Shown: positions 39,102 to 47,790 of the stretch, in pieces
Position numbering within the stretch: position 1 is the stretch's first letter
Layout of the letters: each line of letters begins with the position of its first letter
Assembly (NCBI RefSeq): GCF_002892835.1
Contig: NZ_PJMB01000016.1
Coordinates: 1-50,791 of the forward strand
Direction: 5' to 3'
From: Arthrobacter sp. AFG7.2
GTDB lineage: Bacteria; Actinomycetota; Actinomycetes; Actinomycetales; Micrococcaceae
Length of the DNA: 50,791 bases
The notes under the pieces: generated by a model
Databases searched by the model: none
Told to the model about the DNA's origin: nothing
What the model saw: the letters and a program-made list of their open reading frames with translations, nothing else
Made by a program: the position numbers and the translations under genes

Positions 39102-40519
39102 CAGACGCCCAGGCCGCCAACCAGGAGCCAGACCAGGAAAGTCAGCGCGAAGCCCGCCAGGCCAAGGATGGTCGTGAGGACAGTCCAGGTCTTCAGGCCG
39201 TCGGCCACGGACAATCCAAGGTACCGGGTGACGATCCAGAAGCCGGAGTCGTTCACGTGGCTGAGGCCGAAGGCGCCGAAGCCAATGGCAATGAGGATAA
39301 GCGCAGTCTGGATGGGTGAGAATCCGCCGTCGGCAACGGATGCCGCCAGCAGCCCGGCAGTGGTGATGATGGCAACGGTGGCGGAACCCTGGGAAGCGCG
39401 CAGGATGGCGGCGAGGACGAAGGCCATCACGATGACGGGAAGTCCGGCCGTCTGCAGGCCTTCAGCGAGGGCCTTGCCGATGCCGGAGACGGTGAGGACC
39501 TTGCCGAAAACGCCGCCGGCGCCGGTCACCAGGATGACGATCGCGGTGGGGGCCAAGGCGGAATCCATGACTTCACCGGTGTGCTGGGAGGACCAGCCGC
39601 GGCGGATGCCCAGGAAGTAGTACGCCAGGCCCAGTGCGGTGAGGAGGGCAATGAGCGGTGCGCCCACGAAGGCGGCGAGCTGCGCGGGGAAGGAATCCTT
39701 GGGCAGGATGACTGCACCTACGGTGCCAACCATGATCATCAGGATGGGAAGGACGATGAGCGTGATGATCATGGCCGGGCTTGGCGCGGTCTTGACCTCG
39801 TTTTTGACGGCGACGGCGGAAGTACCCTGCGCCGCTTCCTGCTCAACCTGGGAAGTGCCGGTACCAAAAAGGCGGAACTGCTCGGCGGTGGCGGGCAGCA
39901 TGGTGAAGTCGCGGCGGTTGAGCCTGCGGGCAACAAAGTAGCCGAGGACGCCAACGGGGATGCAGAGGACCAGGCCAAGGATGGTAGTCCAGCCGATGTC
40001 CGCACCGAGGATTCCGGCACCGCCCACGACGCCGGGATGCGGGGGGACAACAACGTGGATGGCCAGCATGATTGCACCGACGGGGAGGCCGATCTTGACC
40101 GGGTTGACCCCGGCGGCCTTCGCAAATCCGTAGATGATGGGGATGAGGATGATGAATCCGACGTCAAAGAAGACAGGTATGGCCAGCAGGAACGCTGCAG
40201 CGGTGAGCGCGGCGATGACCCTGCGCGGGCCAAGCAGCTGGGTGAATTTCCCGGCGAGCGACTGTGCGCCGCCGGAAATTTCGATCATCTTGCCCAGCAT
40301 GGCGCCGAGGCCCACCAGGATGGCCACGGACCCGAGGGTGCCGCCCATGCCCTCGGTCACGGTCTTGATGATGTCCGGCAGCGGGATGCCTGCCACCAGC
40401 GCAACAGCGACGCTGACCACCAGAAGGGCGAGGAAGGCCGGGATTTTGAACTTGATGACGGCCACCAGCAGCAGGGCGACGCCTGCCGCTGCTATGGCCA
40501 GGAGAGCTAGTGCGCTCAT
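39101..40519 (-). CDS. GntP family gluconate/acid-sugar permease
   Basis: The 472-residue transporter has the GntP layout: about 12 hydrophobic helices, GMGGTLGSVAILVGLGAMLGKMIEISGGAQ, VPPHPGVVGGAGILGADIG and SHVNDSGFW are family signatures. It imports gluconate or related sugar acids with protons. AAGGAG lies before the ATG. Its stop touches the aldolase start. A stable hairpin lies between it and the dehydrogenase gene upstream, so permease and aldolase might also be transcribed separately. Confidence 0.92.
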   Translation of the reverse strand: MSALALLAIAAAGVALLLVAVIKFKIPAFLALLVVSVAVALVAGIPLPDIIKTVTEGMGGTLGSVAILVGLGAMLGKMIEISGGAQSLAGKFTQLLGPRRVIAALTAAAFLLAIPVFFDVGFIILIPIIYGFAKAAGVNPVKIGLPVGAIMLAIHVVVPPHPGVVGGAGILGADIGWTTILGLVLCIPVGVLGYFVARRLNRRDFTMLPATAEQFRLFGTGTSQVEQEAAQGTSAVAVKNEVKTAPSPAMIITLIVLPILMIMVGTVGAVILPKDSFPAQLAAFVGAPLIALLTALGLAYYFLGIRRGWSSQHTGEVMDSALAPTAIVILVTGAGGVFGKVLTVSGIGKALAEGLQTAGLPVIVMAFVLAAILRASQGSATVAIITTAGLLAASVADGGFSPIQTALILIAIGFGAFGLSHVNDSGFWIVTRYLGLSVADGLKTWTVLTTILGLAGFALTFLVWLLVGGLGV

Positions 40520-40584
40520 CGTGTGTCTCCTTTGACATCGCCAGTTAAGACTAGCGAGCTTAATTTTCGGGGGAACGCTGGGAG

Positions 40585-40622
40585 GTACGACGGCGGCGGA
40601 GGGGGGACCGCCGCCGTCGTAC
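40585..40622. other. Very stable hairpin inside the acid-sugar operon
   Basis: GTACGACGGCGGCG (40585-40598) pairs perfectly with CGCCGCCGTCGTAC (40609-40622), loop 10 nt. It sits between the dehydrogenase stop and the permease start, all on the minus strand. On that strand no T-tract follows; on the plus strand GTTTTC does. It may be a partial terminator or an RNA-stability element that sets different levels for the two halves. Confidence 0.6.
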
Positions 40623-40639
40623 GTTTTCGGGGGGGTGGG

Positions 40640-41539
40640 CTAGTTGGTGCGCTTGGTGGGGGCGACCACCTTGATGACGGCGGAGTCATCAGCGGCGGCG
40701 AGGCCCTGGGCCTGGCCCAGGAGGTAGAGCTGCTCTGCGGCTGCAGCAACGGGGGCTGCGAGGCCGGCGGCGCGGGTGGCTTTGCCAACAATCCCCATGT
40801 CCTTGACGAAGATGTCCAGGCGGGACAGGACCTCGGCGCCTTCCTCGTTGTAGGCCTCGAGGATTCGCGGGCCGCGGTTGGACAGCATGAACGAGCCGGC
40901 AGCGCCGGCTTCCAGCGCGGCGAGGGTCTTCGCCTGGTCAAGTCCCAGGGCATCTGCCAGCGCCATCGCTTCTGCGGCGGCGGCAATGTGGACGCCGCAG
41001 AGGAGCTGGTTGACGGTCTTGAGCGCCTGGCCGTCGCCGGGCTTGTCGCCAACGACGGTGAGGGTGGAGGCGAGCAGTTCCAAAGCGGGGGCTGCCTTTT
41101 TCCGGGCTTCGGGGGAAGCGCCGACGACGATCAGCAGGTCCCCTTCGCCGGCACGCTTGGGTCCGCCGGAGAGCGGGGCGTCCACCAGCTCAACGCCGTA
41201 TTCGGCCAGCCTGGCCACGGTGGCCGGGATGGCTTCAGTGCCGACGGTGCTCCCCAGGATGACGACGGCGCCCGGCTCCAGTACGGAGGCCACACCGTTC
41301 GCGCCAAAGAGCACGTCATTGAGCTGTTCGCCGTTGCGGACAGCCAGGAGCACGGCGTCGGCACCCTTCGCGGCTTCGCGGGCAGTGGCGAAGGTGGCGA
41401 TGCCGGCTTCTTCCGCGAGCTTGAGGCGGGGTTCGGCGATGTCGAAGCCGTGGACAGTCAGCTGTGAGGCCAGGCGGGTGGCCATGGGCAGGCCCATGGC
41501 GCCGAGGCCCAGGACGGTGACGGTGTAATTGCTGGTCAT
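40640..41539 (-). CDS. LtnD-like NAD(P)-dependent acid-sugar dehydrogenase
   Basis: The 299-residue beta-hydroxyacid dehydrogenase has the NAD site VTVLGLGAMGLPMATRLA (7-24), the substrate segment DAPLSGGPKRAGEGDL (120-134) and catalytic Lys174 in GDGQALKTVNQLL. With a DUF1537 kinase next to it, the closest known role is L-threonate or D-erythronate 2-dehydrogenase (LtnD/DtnD). The ATG at 41539 has TGGAG 7 nt upstream; the frame is open 10 codons more. The gene stands 62 bp after the kinase gene. The precise substrate is inferred. Confidence 0.85.
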   Translation of the reverse strand: MTSNYTVTVLGLGAMGLPMATRLASQLTVHGFDIAEPRLKLAEEAGIATFATAREAAKGADAVLLAVRNGEQLNDVLFGANGVASVLEPGAVVILGSTVGTEAIPATVARLAEYGVELVDAPLSGGPKRAGEGDLLIVVGASPEARKKAAPALELLASTLTVVGDKPGDGQALKTVNQLLCGVHIAAAAEAMALADALGLDQAKTLAALEAGAAGSFMLSNRGPRILEAYNEEGAEVLSRLDIFVKDMGIVGKATRAAGLAAPVAAAAEQLYLLGQAQGLAAADDSAVIKVVAPTKRTN

Positions 41540-41601
41540 GGTGTTCTCCATTGAATTGAATAGGGCCACGCTCGCGGGGTCCCCTGGCCGAGCTTGCGAG
41601 G

Positions 41602-43113
41602 TTAGGGGGCGAGTGGGGATGTGTTGCTGAGCTTGCGGGTGACGTCGGCGAGGGACTGGTCATTGCCCACGTTGCCGGCGAAGACGATGTAGGGGATGCC
41701 CTTGGCGGGGCCGTCCACGGGCTCCCAGAGGGAGACGATGCCCGGCAGCATGGGGCCGCGGACAATCGCGTGCCGGATTTCCAGGCCGTGGGCTGCGACG
41801 TCCGAGGAAGTGATGCCGCCCTTGGCGATGACGAACCGCGGCGGGAACGTTTTGAGGGTGCGGTTGACCACGGCGACGACCGCGGCGGACACGGTGCGGG
41901 CGATCCGCAGGCTTTCGGCGGGGTCGTCCGCCTTGATGAGCAGCCGGCTGGTGTGCACGATGACGTCACCGCCCTTGAGGGCTTCGACGACGGTGTCCAC
42001 GGTTTGGTCCAGGTGCCCGTCGGCCTCGGCACCGAGGAGCTTTTCGACGTCGATCTCCACGATGCGGGCGGAGCTGTGCTGTTCCGTCAGGGCCTTGAGC
42101 TGGCGGGTGGTGACCCCGACATGGGAGCCGACGACGATGAGGCCGCCGGCCTCGGACGGGGTGTTGCCGGCGTAGGCTTCGGCGCCGGTCAGTTCCGTGC
42201 GGATCTCCTGGCCGATCCGGGCGCGCCCGAACGGGGGGCCTACGCGGTAGAGCAGCTTCTTGCCGCGCCGTTCGGCTTCCTCCAGGCCCAGCGACAAGGC
42301 ACGGAGATCGTTTTCAGTAACGATGTCCGCCACGATCGGGGTGGAGTCGGTGGCGGCTTCGATGGCGTCGGCAATCGCGTCGGCGCTGATCTTGGCACGG
42401 GCGGCGTCGTCCCCGGTTCCGGCGGCAGCACCGGCGCGGATGATGTTGAGGTCCAGCACGATCACCGAGTCGGCGGTGAAGCGGCCCTGGGACTTCTCTT
42501 CCACGTAGTCAGCCATCACGGACGTGCTGAAGCCGAAGCTGGCATCCTTGGCGAATTCCGTGTCAGAGACCGGGACGAGCCTGCCGGTCTCTTCTCCCGT
42601 GCCGCGCATGTAGTGGACACCGCCGATCGTGACCCGCCCGGCGTCCGGGAAGGCCGGGACCAGCACTACGCCGTCGGTCTTTTCACCGCTGACGTCCGCC
42701 ACGGTTGCAGCAATGACGTCCGGCTCCAGGGGGTAGTGGCCGCGGAGGGTTGAATCGCTCCGGCTGACGAAGCCCAGCCGGAGCGTGTCCGGTGAACCGG
42801 CGGCGGCGAGGGCGTTGCGGACCACTTCCTCGTTGCGGGCGGCGGCCTCGGCGGGATCCAGGCTCCGGGTGTTGGTCAGGACGTAGACGGCGGGCTTGCC
42901 CTGGCCGAAGGCCCAGATAAAGTCTTCCGCTTCCCACCGGGTGAGTACTGGCAGATCGGCCACTGACTGTGTTCCGGTGGGGTCGTCGTCGAGCACTACC
43001 AGCACGCGCGGGGTCTCCGCGTTGGAAGCAGCCAGCGTGCTGGCCACCAGTTCGGCGGGAATCCGGACCTCGGCCGGGTAGGTGGCCAAAACCTCTGCTT
43101 CAAGCGTCACGGT
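41602..43113 (-). CDS. Four-carbon acid sugar kinase family protein (DUF1537)
   Basis: The 503-residue kinase has the DUF1537 N-terminal motif VLVVLDDDPTGTQSVADLPV (37-56), FVSRSDSTLRGHYPLE, and in the C-terminal nucleotide domain GGLIVVGSHVGVTTRQ and VIAKGGITSSDVAAHGLEI. Known members (OtnK, DtnK) phosphorylate 3-oxotetronates or D-threonate. Start: the GTG at 43113 has GGAG 6 nt upstream; the ATG three codons earlier (43122) lacks one, and further codons are open. It is the first gene of the operon, downstream of a GntR operator. Substrate chain length is unproven. Confidence 0.88.
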   Translation of the reverse strand, partial: TVTLEAEVLATYPAEVRIPAELVASTLAASNAETPRVLVVLDDDPTGTQSVADLPVLTRWEAEDFIWAFGQGKPAVYVLTNTRSLDPAEAAARNEEVVRNALAAAGSPDTLRLGFVSRSDSTLRGHYPLEPDVIAATVADVSGEKTDGVVLVPAFPDAGRVTIGGVHYMRGTGEETGRLVPVSDTEFAKDASFGFSTSVMADYVEEKSQGRFTADSVIVLDLNIIRAGAAAGTGDDAARAKISADAIADAIEAATDSTPIVADIVTENDLRALSLGLEEAERRGKKLLYRVGPPFGRARIGQEIRTELTGAEAYAGNTPSEAGGLIVVGSHVGVTTRQLKALTEQHSSARIVEIDVEKLLGAEADGHLDQTVDTVVEALKGGDVIVHTSRLLIKADDPAESLRIARTVSAAVVAVVNRTLKTFPPRFVIAKGGITSSDVAAHGLEIRHAIVRGPMLPGIVSLWEPVDGPAKGIPYIVFAGNVGNDQSLADVTRKLSNTSPLAP

Positions 43114-43162
43114 GCACTCCATTGTGTATGGATCCGGCCTGGGATCCTGATGTAAAGGTATC

Positions 43163-43185
43163 TGTAAGATGTCTGACATCTTGCA
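43163..43185. promoter_or_regulatory. FadR-type GntR operator 1
   Basis: TGTAAGATGTC (43163-43173), a central T, then GACATCTTGCA (43175-43185): 11-bp arms with one mismatch. The core ATGTCTGACAT matches the TNGTnnnACNA form of FadR-subfamily operators. It lies between the kinase gene and the divergent regulator gene. Confidence 0.7.
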
Positions 43186-43186
43186 T

Positions 43187-43239
43187 TTGCTTTAGTGTGG
43201 CACACCACATAACGACACGCAAGTAGACTTGTCCGACAT
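43187..43239 (+). promoter_or_regulatory. gntR promoter and operator 2
   Basis: TTGCTT (43187-43192), 17 bp, TAACGA (43210-43215) form a plausible promoter; GTGTGGCACAC (43195-43205), an 11-bp palindrome, lies in the spacer. TTGTCCGACAT (43229-43239) repeats the core of operator 1 and would allow autoregulation. Confidence 0.5.
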
Positions 43240-43266
43240 ATGCATTGAGGAAGTAGCGGGGGCAGC

Positions 43267-43971
43267 ATGGCGAGGCAATCACTGGTAGGTCAGGTGGCGG
43301 ACGAGCTCCTGGATCGCATCATCACCGGTGAGTTTCCGCCCGGCGCAACAGTGCCCGGAGAGCACGAACTCAGTGCCCGGCACGAGGTCAGCCGGATGAC
43401 GGTGCGCGAAGCCATGAAGACTCTGCAGGCGCAGCGGATCCTGAGCGTGGAACGCGGCCGGGGAACGTTCGTTAACCCCCTCAACCGCTGGGCGTCGCTT
43501 GAGGCCGTGCTGCGTGCCGCGTCAGAGGGAAAAAACGAAGCTGAAACCTCCGTCCAGCTCATCGAACTCCGCCGCATGCTGGAAACAGGAGCGTGTGAAC
43601 TGGCGGCAACACGGATACGGGACGAAGATGTCCACACACTCCACCGGCACGTGGCAGAGATGCGCGCCGCCCACGAAATCAACGACGTCGCCGCCTTCGT
43701 GGAAGCGGACCTGGCTTTTCACGACGTGATCCTGCAGGCCTCCGAAAACGTGTTTGTGTCAGTCCTGTTCGAACCGCTGCACCAGGTGCTGCAGAAGCGC
43801 CGCATGCAAACGTCAGCGGTCCGCGAGATCCAGGAGCACGCCATCGGGCACCACCGGAACATTGCCGAGGCCCTGGAATCCCGTGATCCGGTGCGGTCAC
43901 GGCAGGCCATGGACGCCCACATGCAGCAGACGCTGGACGACCTCAAGAACCTCGTGCTCGAGGCCAAGTAG
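43267..43971 (+). CDS. GntR family (FadR/FCD) regulator
   Basis: The 234-residue repressor has the GntR winged helix (LVGQVADELLDRIITGEFPPGATVPGE, HEVSRMTVREAMKTLQAQRILSVERGRGTFV; residues about 6-69) and an FCD domain with LRRMLETGACELAA, FVEADLAFHDVILQAS, and EHAIGHHRNIAEAL, whose Asp/His residues normally hold a metal or an acidic ligand. It is divergent from the DUF1537-led operon, and two matching palindromes lie in the shared gap. It should respond to an acid-sugar intermediate. It is convergent with the LacI gene, 8 bp apart. Confidence 0.92.
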   Translation: MARQSLVGQVADELLDRIITGEFPPGATVPGEHELSARHEVSRMTVREAMKTLQAQRILSVERGRGTFVNPLNRWASLEAVLRAASEGKNEAETSVQLIELRRMLETGACELAATRIRDEDVHTLHRHVAEMRAAHEINDVAAFVEADLAFHDVILQASENVFVSVLFEPLHQVLQKRRMQTSAVREIQEHAIGHHRNIAEALESRDPVRSRQAMDAHMQQTLDDLKNLVLEAK

Positions 43972-43979
43972 CAGTTGGC

Positions 43980-45017
43980 TCAGCGCGCCGGCGCGGCAGT
44001 GGTTCCGCGGACCACCAGTTCCGTCGCGACTTCAAGGGCAGTGGGGACGGCGGAATTCGGCAGTTCCTGCTGCTCCGTCAGCATGCCCACAGCCATGGAA
44101 GCCAGCTGGGCCAGCGGCTGGCGGACAGTGGTGAGCGGCGGCGACGTCAATGCTGCCTGGGCAATGTCGTCAAACCCCACAATGCTGAGGTCTTCCGGAA
44201 CATGCAGCGAACGCTGGGCGGCTGCATTCATGACGCCCAGGGCCTGCAGGTCGCTGCCCGTGAGGATGGCCGTAGGGGGCTGGGTCAGGTCCAGCAGTTC
44301 CCCGCCCAGCCGCATACCCGACTCAGTGCTGAAATCGCCGTCCTTGACCAGTTCGGGCAGGACCGGTAGGCCGGCCTCGTGCAAGGCAGCGGCGTAGGCC
44401 GCATAACGTGCCCGGCCGTGTCCGGGGCTGTGTTTTCGGCCGGTGATGATGCCTATCCTGCCGTGGCCCTGGCCCAGCAGGTGGCTGACAGCTGCAAGGG
44501 CACCGGAGAACGACGCCGGGCTGACGCTGGGGATTACCAGCCCTTCGGTGCGTTCGGGGTCTATGGCGACGGCCGGAATCTTGAGGGTCCGCAGCGTGTC
44601 GACCAGCCGCGAGCCCTTGCGGGGAGCCAGCAGCAGGACGCCGTCGAGCCGGTTGACCGAGGGTTCGCGCAGCTTGCGCCAGCGTTCTGCCGTTGCATGC
44701 TCCGCCCGGGTGTAGGCCACCGCATAGCCCAGGCGGTCCGCTGCCGCCTCCACACCAGCCATGATCTCCAGGACCCACGGCGAATCGAAGTTGTTCACCA
44801 CCAACTGCAGGACGCCCGGCTGCGCAGTGGCTGCTGCCCGTTTTGAGTAGTCAAGCTCCTCAAGTGCCTGTTGAACCTTTGCCCGCGTGGCGTCCGACAC
44901 GTGAGTCCGGCCGTTGAGGACCTTGGAAACCGTAGGGACGGAGACGCCTGCTGCGGCCGCGACGTCAGCAATCTTGGGGCGCGGGGAGGCGGTCACAGGG
45001 GCAGTCCTAAGGGTCAT
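43980..45017 (-). CDS. LacI family regulator of the GH43 cluster
   Basis: The 345-residue regulator has a LacI helix-turn-helix (PKIADVAAAAGVSVPTVSKVLNGRTHVSDATRAKVQQAL split over residues 14-51) and a periplasmic-binding-protein-like effector domain: GVLLLAPRKGSRL, GIITGRKHSPGHGRARYAAY, AILTGSDLQALGVMNAA and SIVGFDDIAQAALTSPPLTTVRQP. The ATG overlaps the GH43 stop (ATGA). It is the third gene of PmoA - GH43 - lacI. CGTTTACT repeats in the ABC transporter promoter are likely targets. The effector is probably a xylo- or arabino-oligosaccharide. Confidence 0.92.
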   Translation of the reverse strand: MTLRTAPVTASPRPKIADVAAAAGVSVPTVSKVLNGRTHVSDATRAKVQQALEELDYSKRAAATAQPGVLQLVVNNFDSPWVLEIMAGVEAAADRLGYAVAYTRAEHATAERWRKLREPSVNRLDGVLLLAPRKGSRLVDTLRTLKIPAVAIDPERTEGLVIPSVSPASFSGALAAVSHLLGQGHGRIGIITGRKHSPGHGRARYAAYAAALHEAGLPVLPELVKDGDFSTESGMRLGGELLDLTQPPTAILTGSDLQALGVMNAAAQRSLHVPEDLSIVGFDDIAQAALTSPPLTTVRQPLAQLASMAVGMLTEQQELPNSAVPTALEVATELVVRGTTAAPAR

Positions 45018-46591
45018 GTAGCTGCGGCGGCGAGTTGGGGAGAGCTGGTGCGGCGTGCAGGCGCAACGTCCACGCGCACGGGTCCCACGATAACATTGCC
45101 GCCCTCCTCGCAGCCCAGCGGCGAGGTGGCAAAGAGCCCCAGCTCGGCGCCGATCCACTGCCCCTTGACCACGTCGAAATTCCAGCCCTGGACTTCCCAT
45201 GGGTCGCCGGGTCCTGAACGCCAGGCAAAGGTTGACCGGGGCGTGCCGTCGGTGCGGATCTGCAGCTCAATCCGCGGCCCCGCCAGGGGGGTCTTCCTGC
45301 CGGGGCGCTGTTCGGACGGGCCTTCTCCGCCGGTACCGCCTCCGAGGATCCAGCCGTCACTTGTCCTGACGATGCCCAGCCAGGCGTACTTCTGGCCCAG
45401 GACCACCACTCCCGCCCGGGTTCCCACGGGAACGTCCTGCAGTTCGATCGACGTCGTAAAAGTGGACGGGGTGCCCGGCAGTATTTGCCCCAGGACGTTG
45501 GGGAGTTCACGCAGGTTGACGGGGTCGTTGGCCCGAGGTTTGAGAACCAGGTGCCCTCCCCCGCATTGATGCGCCCAGTCGTCCTCCGGGTTTGCCTGCC
45601 AGTGCCACTGCGGTCCCAGCCGCGGCGAGGAAAAATCGTCACTTACGGGCAGCCCAACATCCGCCGGGGAAGTACCCGCGGGATAGGGATGGGCGGGCAC
45701 CGGGGTGCCCGGCCCGCCGTCGGTATTCCGGGCGCCCATCCACGGCCAGCCATCTTCGGTCCAGCCCATCGGCTGGAGGTGGACCACCCGGCCGTAGGGT
45801 CCCCGATCCTGGAAGTGCAGGAACCAGTCCTCCCCCCGGGGACTGGTCACCCAGGCTCCCTGATGGGGCCCGTTGACCTCGCTGTTCCCTTGCTCCAGGA
45901 CCCGCCGCCCCTCGTACGGCCCGAACGGGGACCGCGAACGGAACACGGACTGCCAGCCGGAGGCCACACCGCCGGCCGGGGCGAAGATCCAGTACCAGCC
46001 ATCCCGCTTATAGAATTTCGGGCCTTCAAGGGTGGTGTAGCCGGGCAGGTCGGCACCGTTGATCACATGGGTACCGCCATCCAGGAGCCTGGTGGCATCG
46101 GGGCTCATGCGGTGGACCGTAAGCCTGTTCTTCACACCGATCCGGCTCTGCGCCCAGCCGTGAACCAGGTAAGCCTGGCCGTCCTCGTCCCACAACGGGC
46201 AGGGGTCAATCAGCCCGCGTCCGCCGTACAGAAGGTGGGGCTTTGTCCAGGGACCCTCCGCCTTTTCCGAGCTCAGCACGAAGATGCCGTGGTCCGGGTC
46301 CGGGTAGAAGATCCAGAAGCGCCCGTTGTGGTGGCGCAGCGACGGAGCCCACACACCGCTCCCGTGACGCACCAGTGAATAATGGCCGGCTTGGGGCAGT
46401 TCTGCCAGGGCGTGGCCGGCGTGCTCCCAGTCCACGAGATTGCGCGAACGCAGGACCGGGAGCCCCGGGACGCGGTTGAAGCTCGAGGCGATGAGGTAGT
46501 AGACGCCGTCAACCTGTACAGCATCCGGGTCCGGCCAATCAGCATTGAGGATCGGGTTTTGGTAGACGGGGGCGGGGAGGCGGGTGGTCAT
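45014..46591 (-). CDS. Glycoside hydrolase family 43 beta-xylosidase/arabinofuranosidase
   Basis: The 525-residue enzyme has the five-bladed propeller of GH43 in residues about 10-310 and a C-terminal beta-sandwich (about 320-515). Catalytic residues: Asp21 in ADWPDPDAV (base), Asp129 in GLIDPCPLWDEDG, Glu189 in TLEGPKFYKRDGWY (acid). The linked domain begins DDFSSPRLGPQWHW. No signal peptide, so it works on imported oligosaccharides. Members remove xylose or arabinose from short plant chains. Its ATG overlaps the PmoA gene and its stop the lacI gene. Confidence 0.9.
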   Translation of the reverse strand: MTTRLPAPVYQNPILNADWPDPDAVQVDGVYYLIASSFNRVPGLPVLRSRNLVDWEHAGHALAELPQAGHYSLVRHGSGVWAPSLRHHNGRFWIFYPDPDHGIFVLSSEKAEGPWTKPHLLYGGRGLIDPCPLWDEDGQAYLVHGWAQSRIGVKNRLTVHRMSPDATRLLDGGTHVINGADLPGYTTLEGPKFYKRDGWYWIFAPAGGVASGWQSVFRSRSPFGPYEGRRVLEQGNSEVNGPHQGAWVTSPRGEDWFLHFQDRGPYGRVVHLQPMGWTEDGWPWMGARNTDGGPGTPVPAHPYPAGTSPADVGLPVSDDFSSPRLGPQWHWQANPEDDWAHQCGGGHLVLKPRANDPVNLRELPNVLGQILPGTPSTFTTSIELQDVPVGTRAGVVVLGQKYAWLGIVRTSDGWILGGGTGGEGPSEQRPGRKTPLAGPRIELQIRTDGTPRSTFAWRSGPGDPWEVQGWNFDVVKGQWIGAELGLFATSPLGCEEGGNVIVGPVRVDVAPARRTSSPQLAAAAT

Positions 46592-47487
46592 GACGTCCTG
46601 TCTGGTGGGCTGTTGCTAAGGAGAGGGTGCTGCTGGAGGAGTTCGAGGGCATGGGCGGCGGTAGACACGGGGCCGTCATGAATGACGGCATGCAGGGCCA
46701 GCTTCAGCGGGTTGTTGTGGTCCACTACTGCGGCTTGTGTCCACGCCACGGAAGGGCCGGCGCCGAGGTAGCCTTCAGTCCGAATGAACCACGGGAGCAG
46801 GCGGTCCGGATCCTGGCCAAGCACAACAGTCACCGCTGCGCCGCCAAGGTCCATGCTGATGGAGAGCCAGCGCGAGAGGGAACCGTGGGCGGCATCGGCG
46901 CCGCTGCCGGCATCGGAGAGGACAAGCGGCTGGCCTGTGGGTTCAGGAAACCGCCAAAAGATGCCGCCGTATCCGGCACCAGCCCTGCCCTTGACGGCCG
47001 ACGACGACACTTCCAGCCGTTCTGCGTCCCCCGCCGGGACCATCACTGAGAACAGGGAAAGGGACCAGGTGGCGGGTGCGGGGTGATGAAGGTATTCGAT
47101 GCGCCGCTGCTCCGCTCCGAGGTGTTCGCCGGACCGGGAAATCCAGGAAACATCCCCGAATTCGGTGTTCGACGTTGACTGCCAGCCGTGGGGACGCTGA
47201 ACCCCGTGGTTGTCCAGGAGCATGGATCCGCCCGCGGGGGTATAGGTGGACCCGCCCCAAAAGTTGGTCCCGTTGATGTCCGAGAACGCGATGGACAGGC
47301 CCAGGTGGTGAGGATGATCGGCGGGCCGTGCCTGGCTGACCACAGTGCCCGCAAGGGACCGCACCGGATGTAAATAGGGACGGGGTGCGTGGTCAGCCGG
47401 CTCCTGCAGGTACCTGTTGTGCAACGCGGGGAGCTCACTGCCCGGGGCTCCATCCGGCACCGCCAAGGGCTTGGTATGCGTGGCCAA
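46588..47487 (-). CDS. PmoA/DUF6807 family protein
   Basis: The 299-residue protein matches the DUF6807 (PmoA) family: RPYLHPVRSLAGTVVSQARPADHPHHLGLSIAFSDINGTNFWGGSTY split over residues about 37-82, with the conserved HPHHLG and NGTNFWGG, then VSWISRSGEHLGAEQRRIEYL. Such proteins occur beside glycoside hydrolases and sugar dehydrogenases, but have no established activity; despite the label they are unrelated to methane monooxygenase. It is the first gene of the unit, coupled to GH43 by ATGA, and divergent from the ABC importer. The His motif could bind a metal. Confidence 0.8.
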   Translation of the reverse strand: MATHTKPLAVPDGAPGSELPALHNRYLQEPADHAPRPYLHPVRSLAGTVVSQARPADHPHHLGLSIAFSDINGTNFWGGSTYTPAGGSMLLDNHGVQRPHGWQSTSNTEFGDVSWISRSGEHLGAEQRRIEYLHHPAPATWSLSLFSVMVPAGDAERLEVSSSAVKGRAGAGYGGIFWRFPEPTGQPLVLSDAGSGADAAHGSLSRWLSISMDLGGAAVTVVLGQDPDRLLPWFIRTEGYLGAGPSVAWTQAAVVDHNNPLKLALHAVIHDGPVSTAAHALELLQQHPLLSNSPPDRTS

Positions 47488-47539
47488 ACGTAACCTCCAA
47501 TGACGGCCTTCCGGGATGTGGGATCAGCATGCCAGATCA

Positions 47540-47572
47540 GAAATATTTCGGCAATAGCTAAAGAAAGTTTCT
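47540..47572. promoter_or_regulatory. Pair of GAAA-TTTC palindromes in the divergent promoter region
   Basis: GAAATATTTC (47540-47549) is a perfect 10-bp palindrome; AGAAAGTTTCT (47562-47572) is an 11-bp one. They are 12 bp apart, upstream of the PmoA gene, and may bind a LacI-type repressor. Confidence 0.35.
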
Positions 47573-47606
47573 GAGCTTGGCCGCTCGGACGCTGCAGAAA
47601 ATTGTG

Positions 47607-47645
47607 TTGACAGTCACAGCGTTTACTTGCTAGAAATCGTTTACT
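47607..47645 (+). promoter_or_regulatory. ABC importer promoter with CGTTTACT repeats
   Basis: TTGACA (47607-47612), 18 bp, TAGAAA (47631-47636). Two copies of CGTTTACT at 47620-47627 and 47638-47645, 18 bp apart, flank the -10. GTAAACG-type half sites are typical of LacI-family operators. A 145-nt leader precedes the first gene. Confidence 0.55.
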
Positions 47646-47790
47646 GAGTTATCGCTTCGCCTGACCGCGAGGTTCCATGTTCAGCCGCAACAGGATTCAA
47701 TCCAGACCAGCAGCCAAAAACTTTCCGTAGATTTTCCAGCTTTGATAACCGCCTGCTGTACGTGGGCAAACCCTAGAGAGGCGTCATTCA

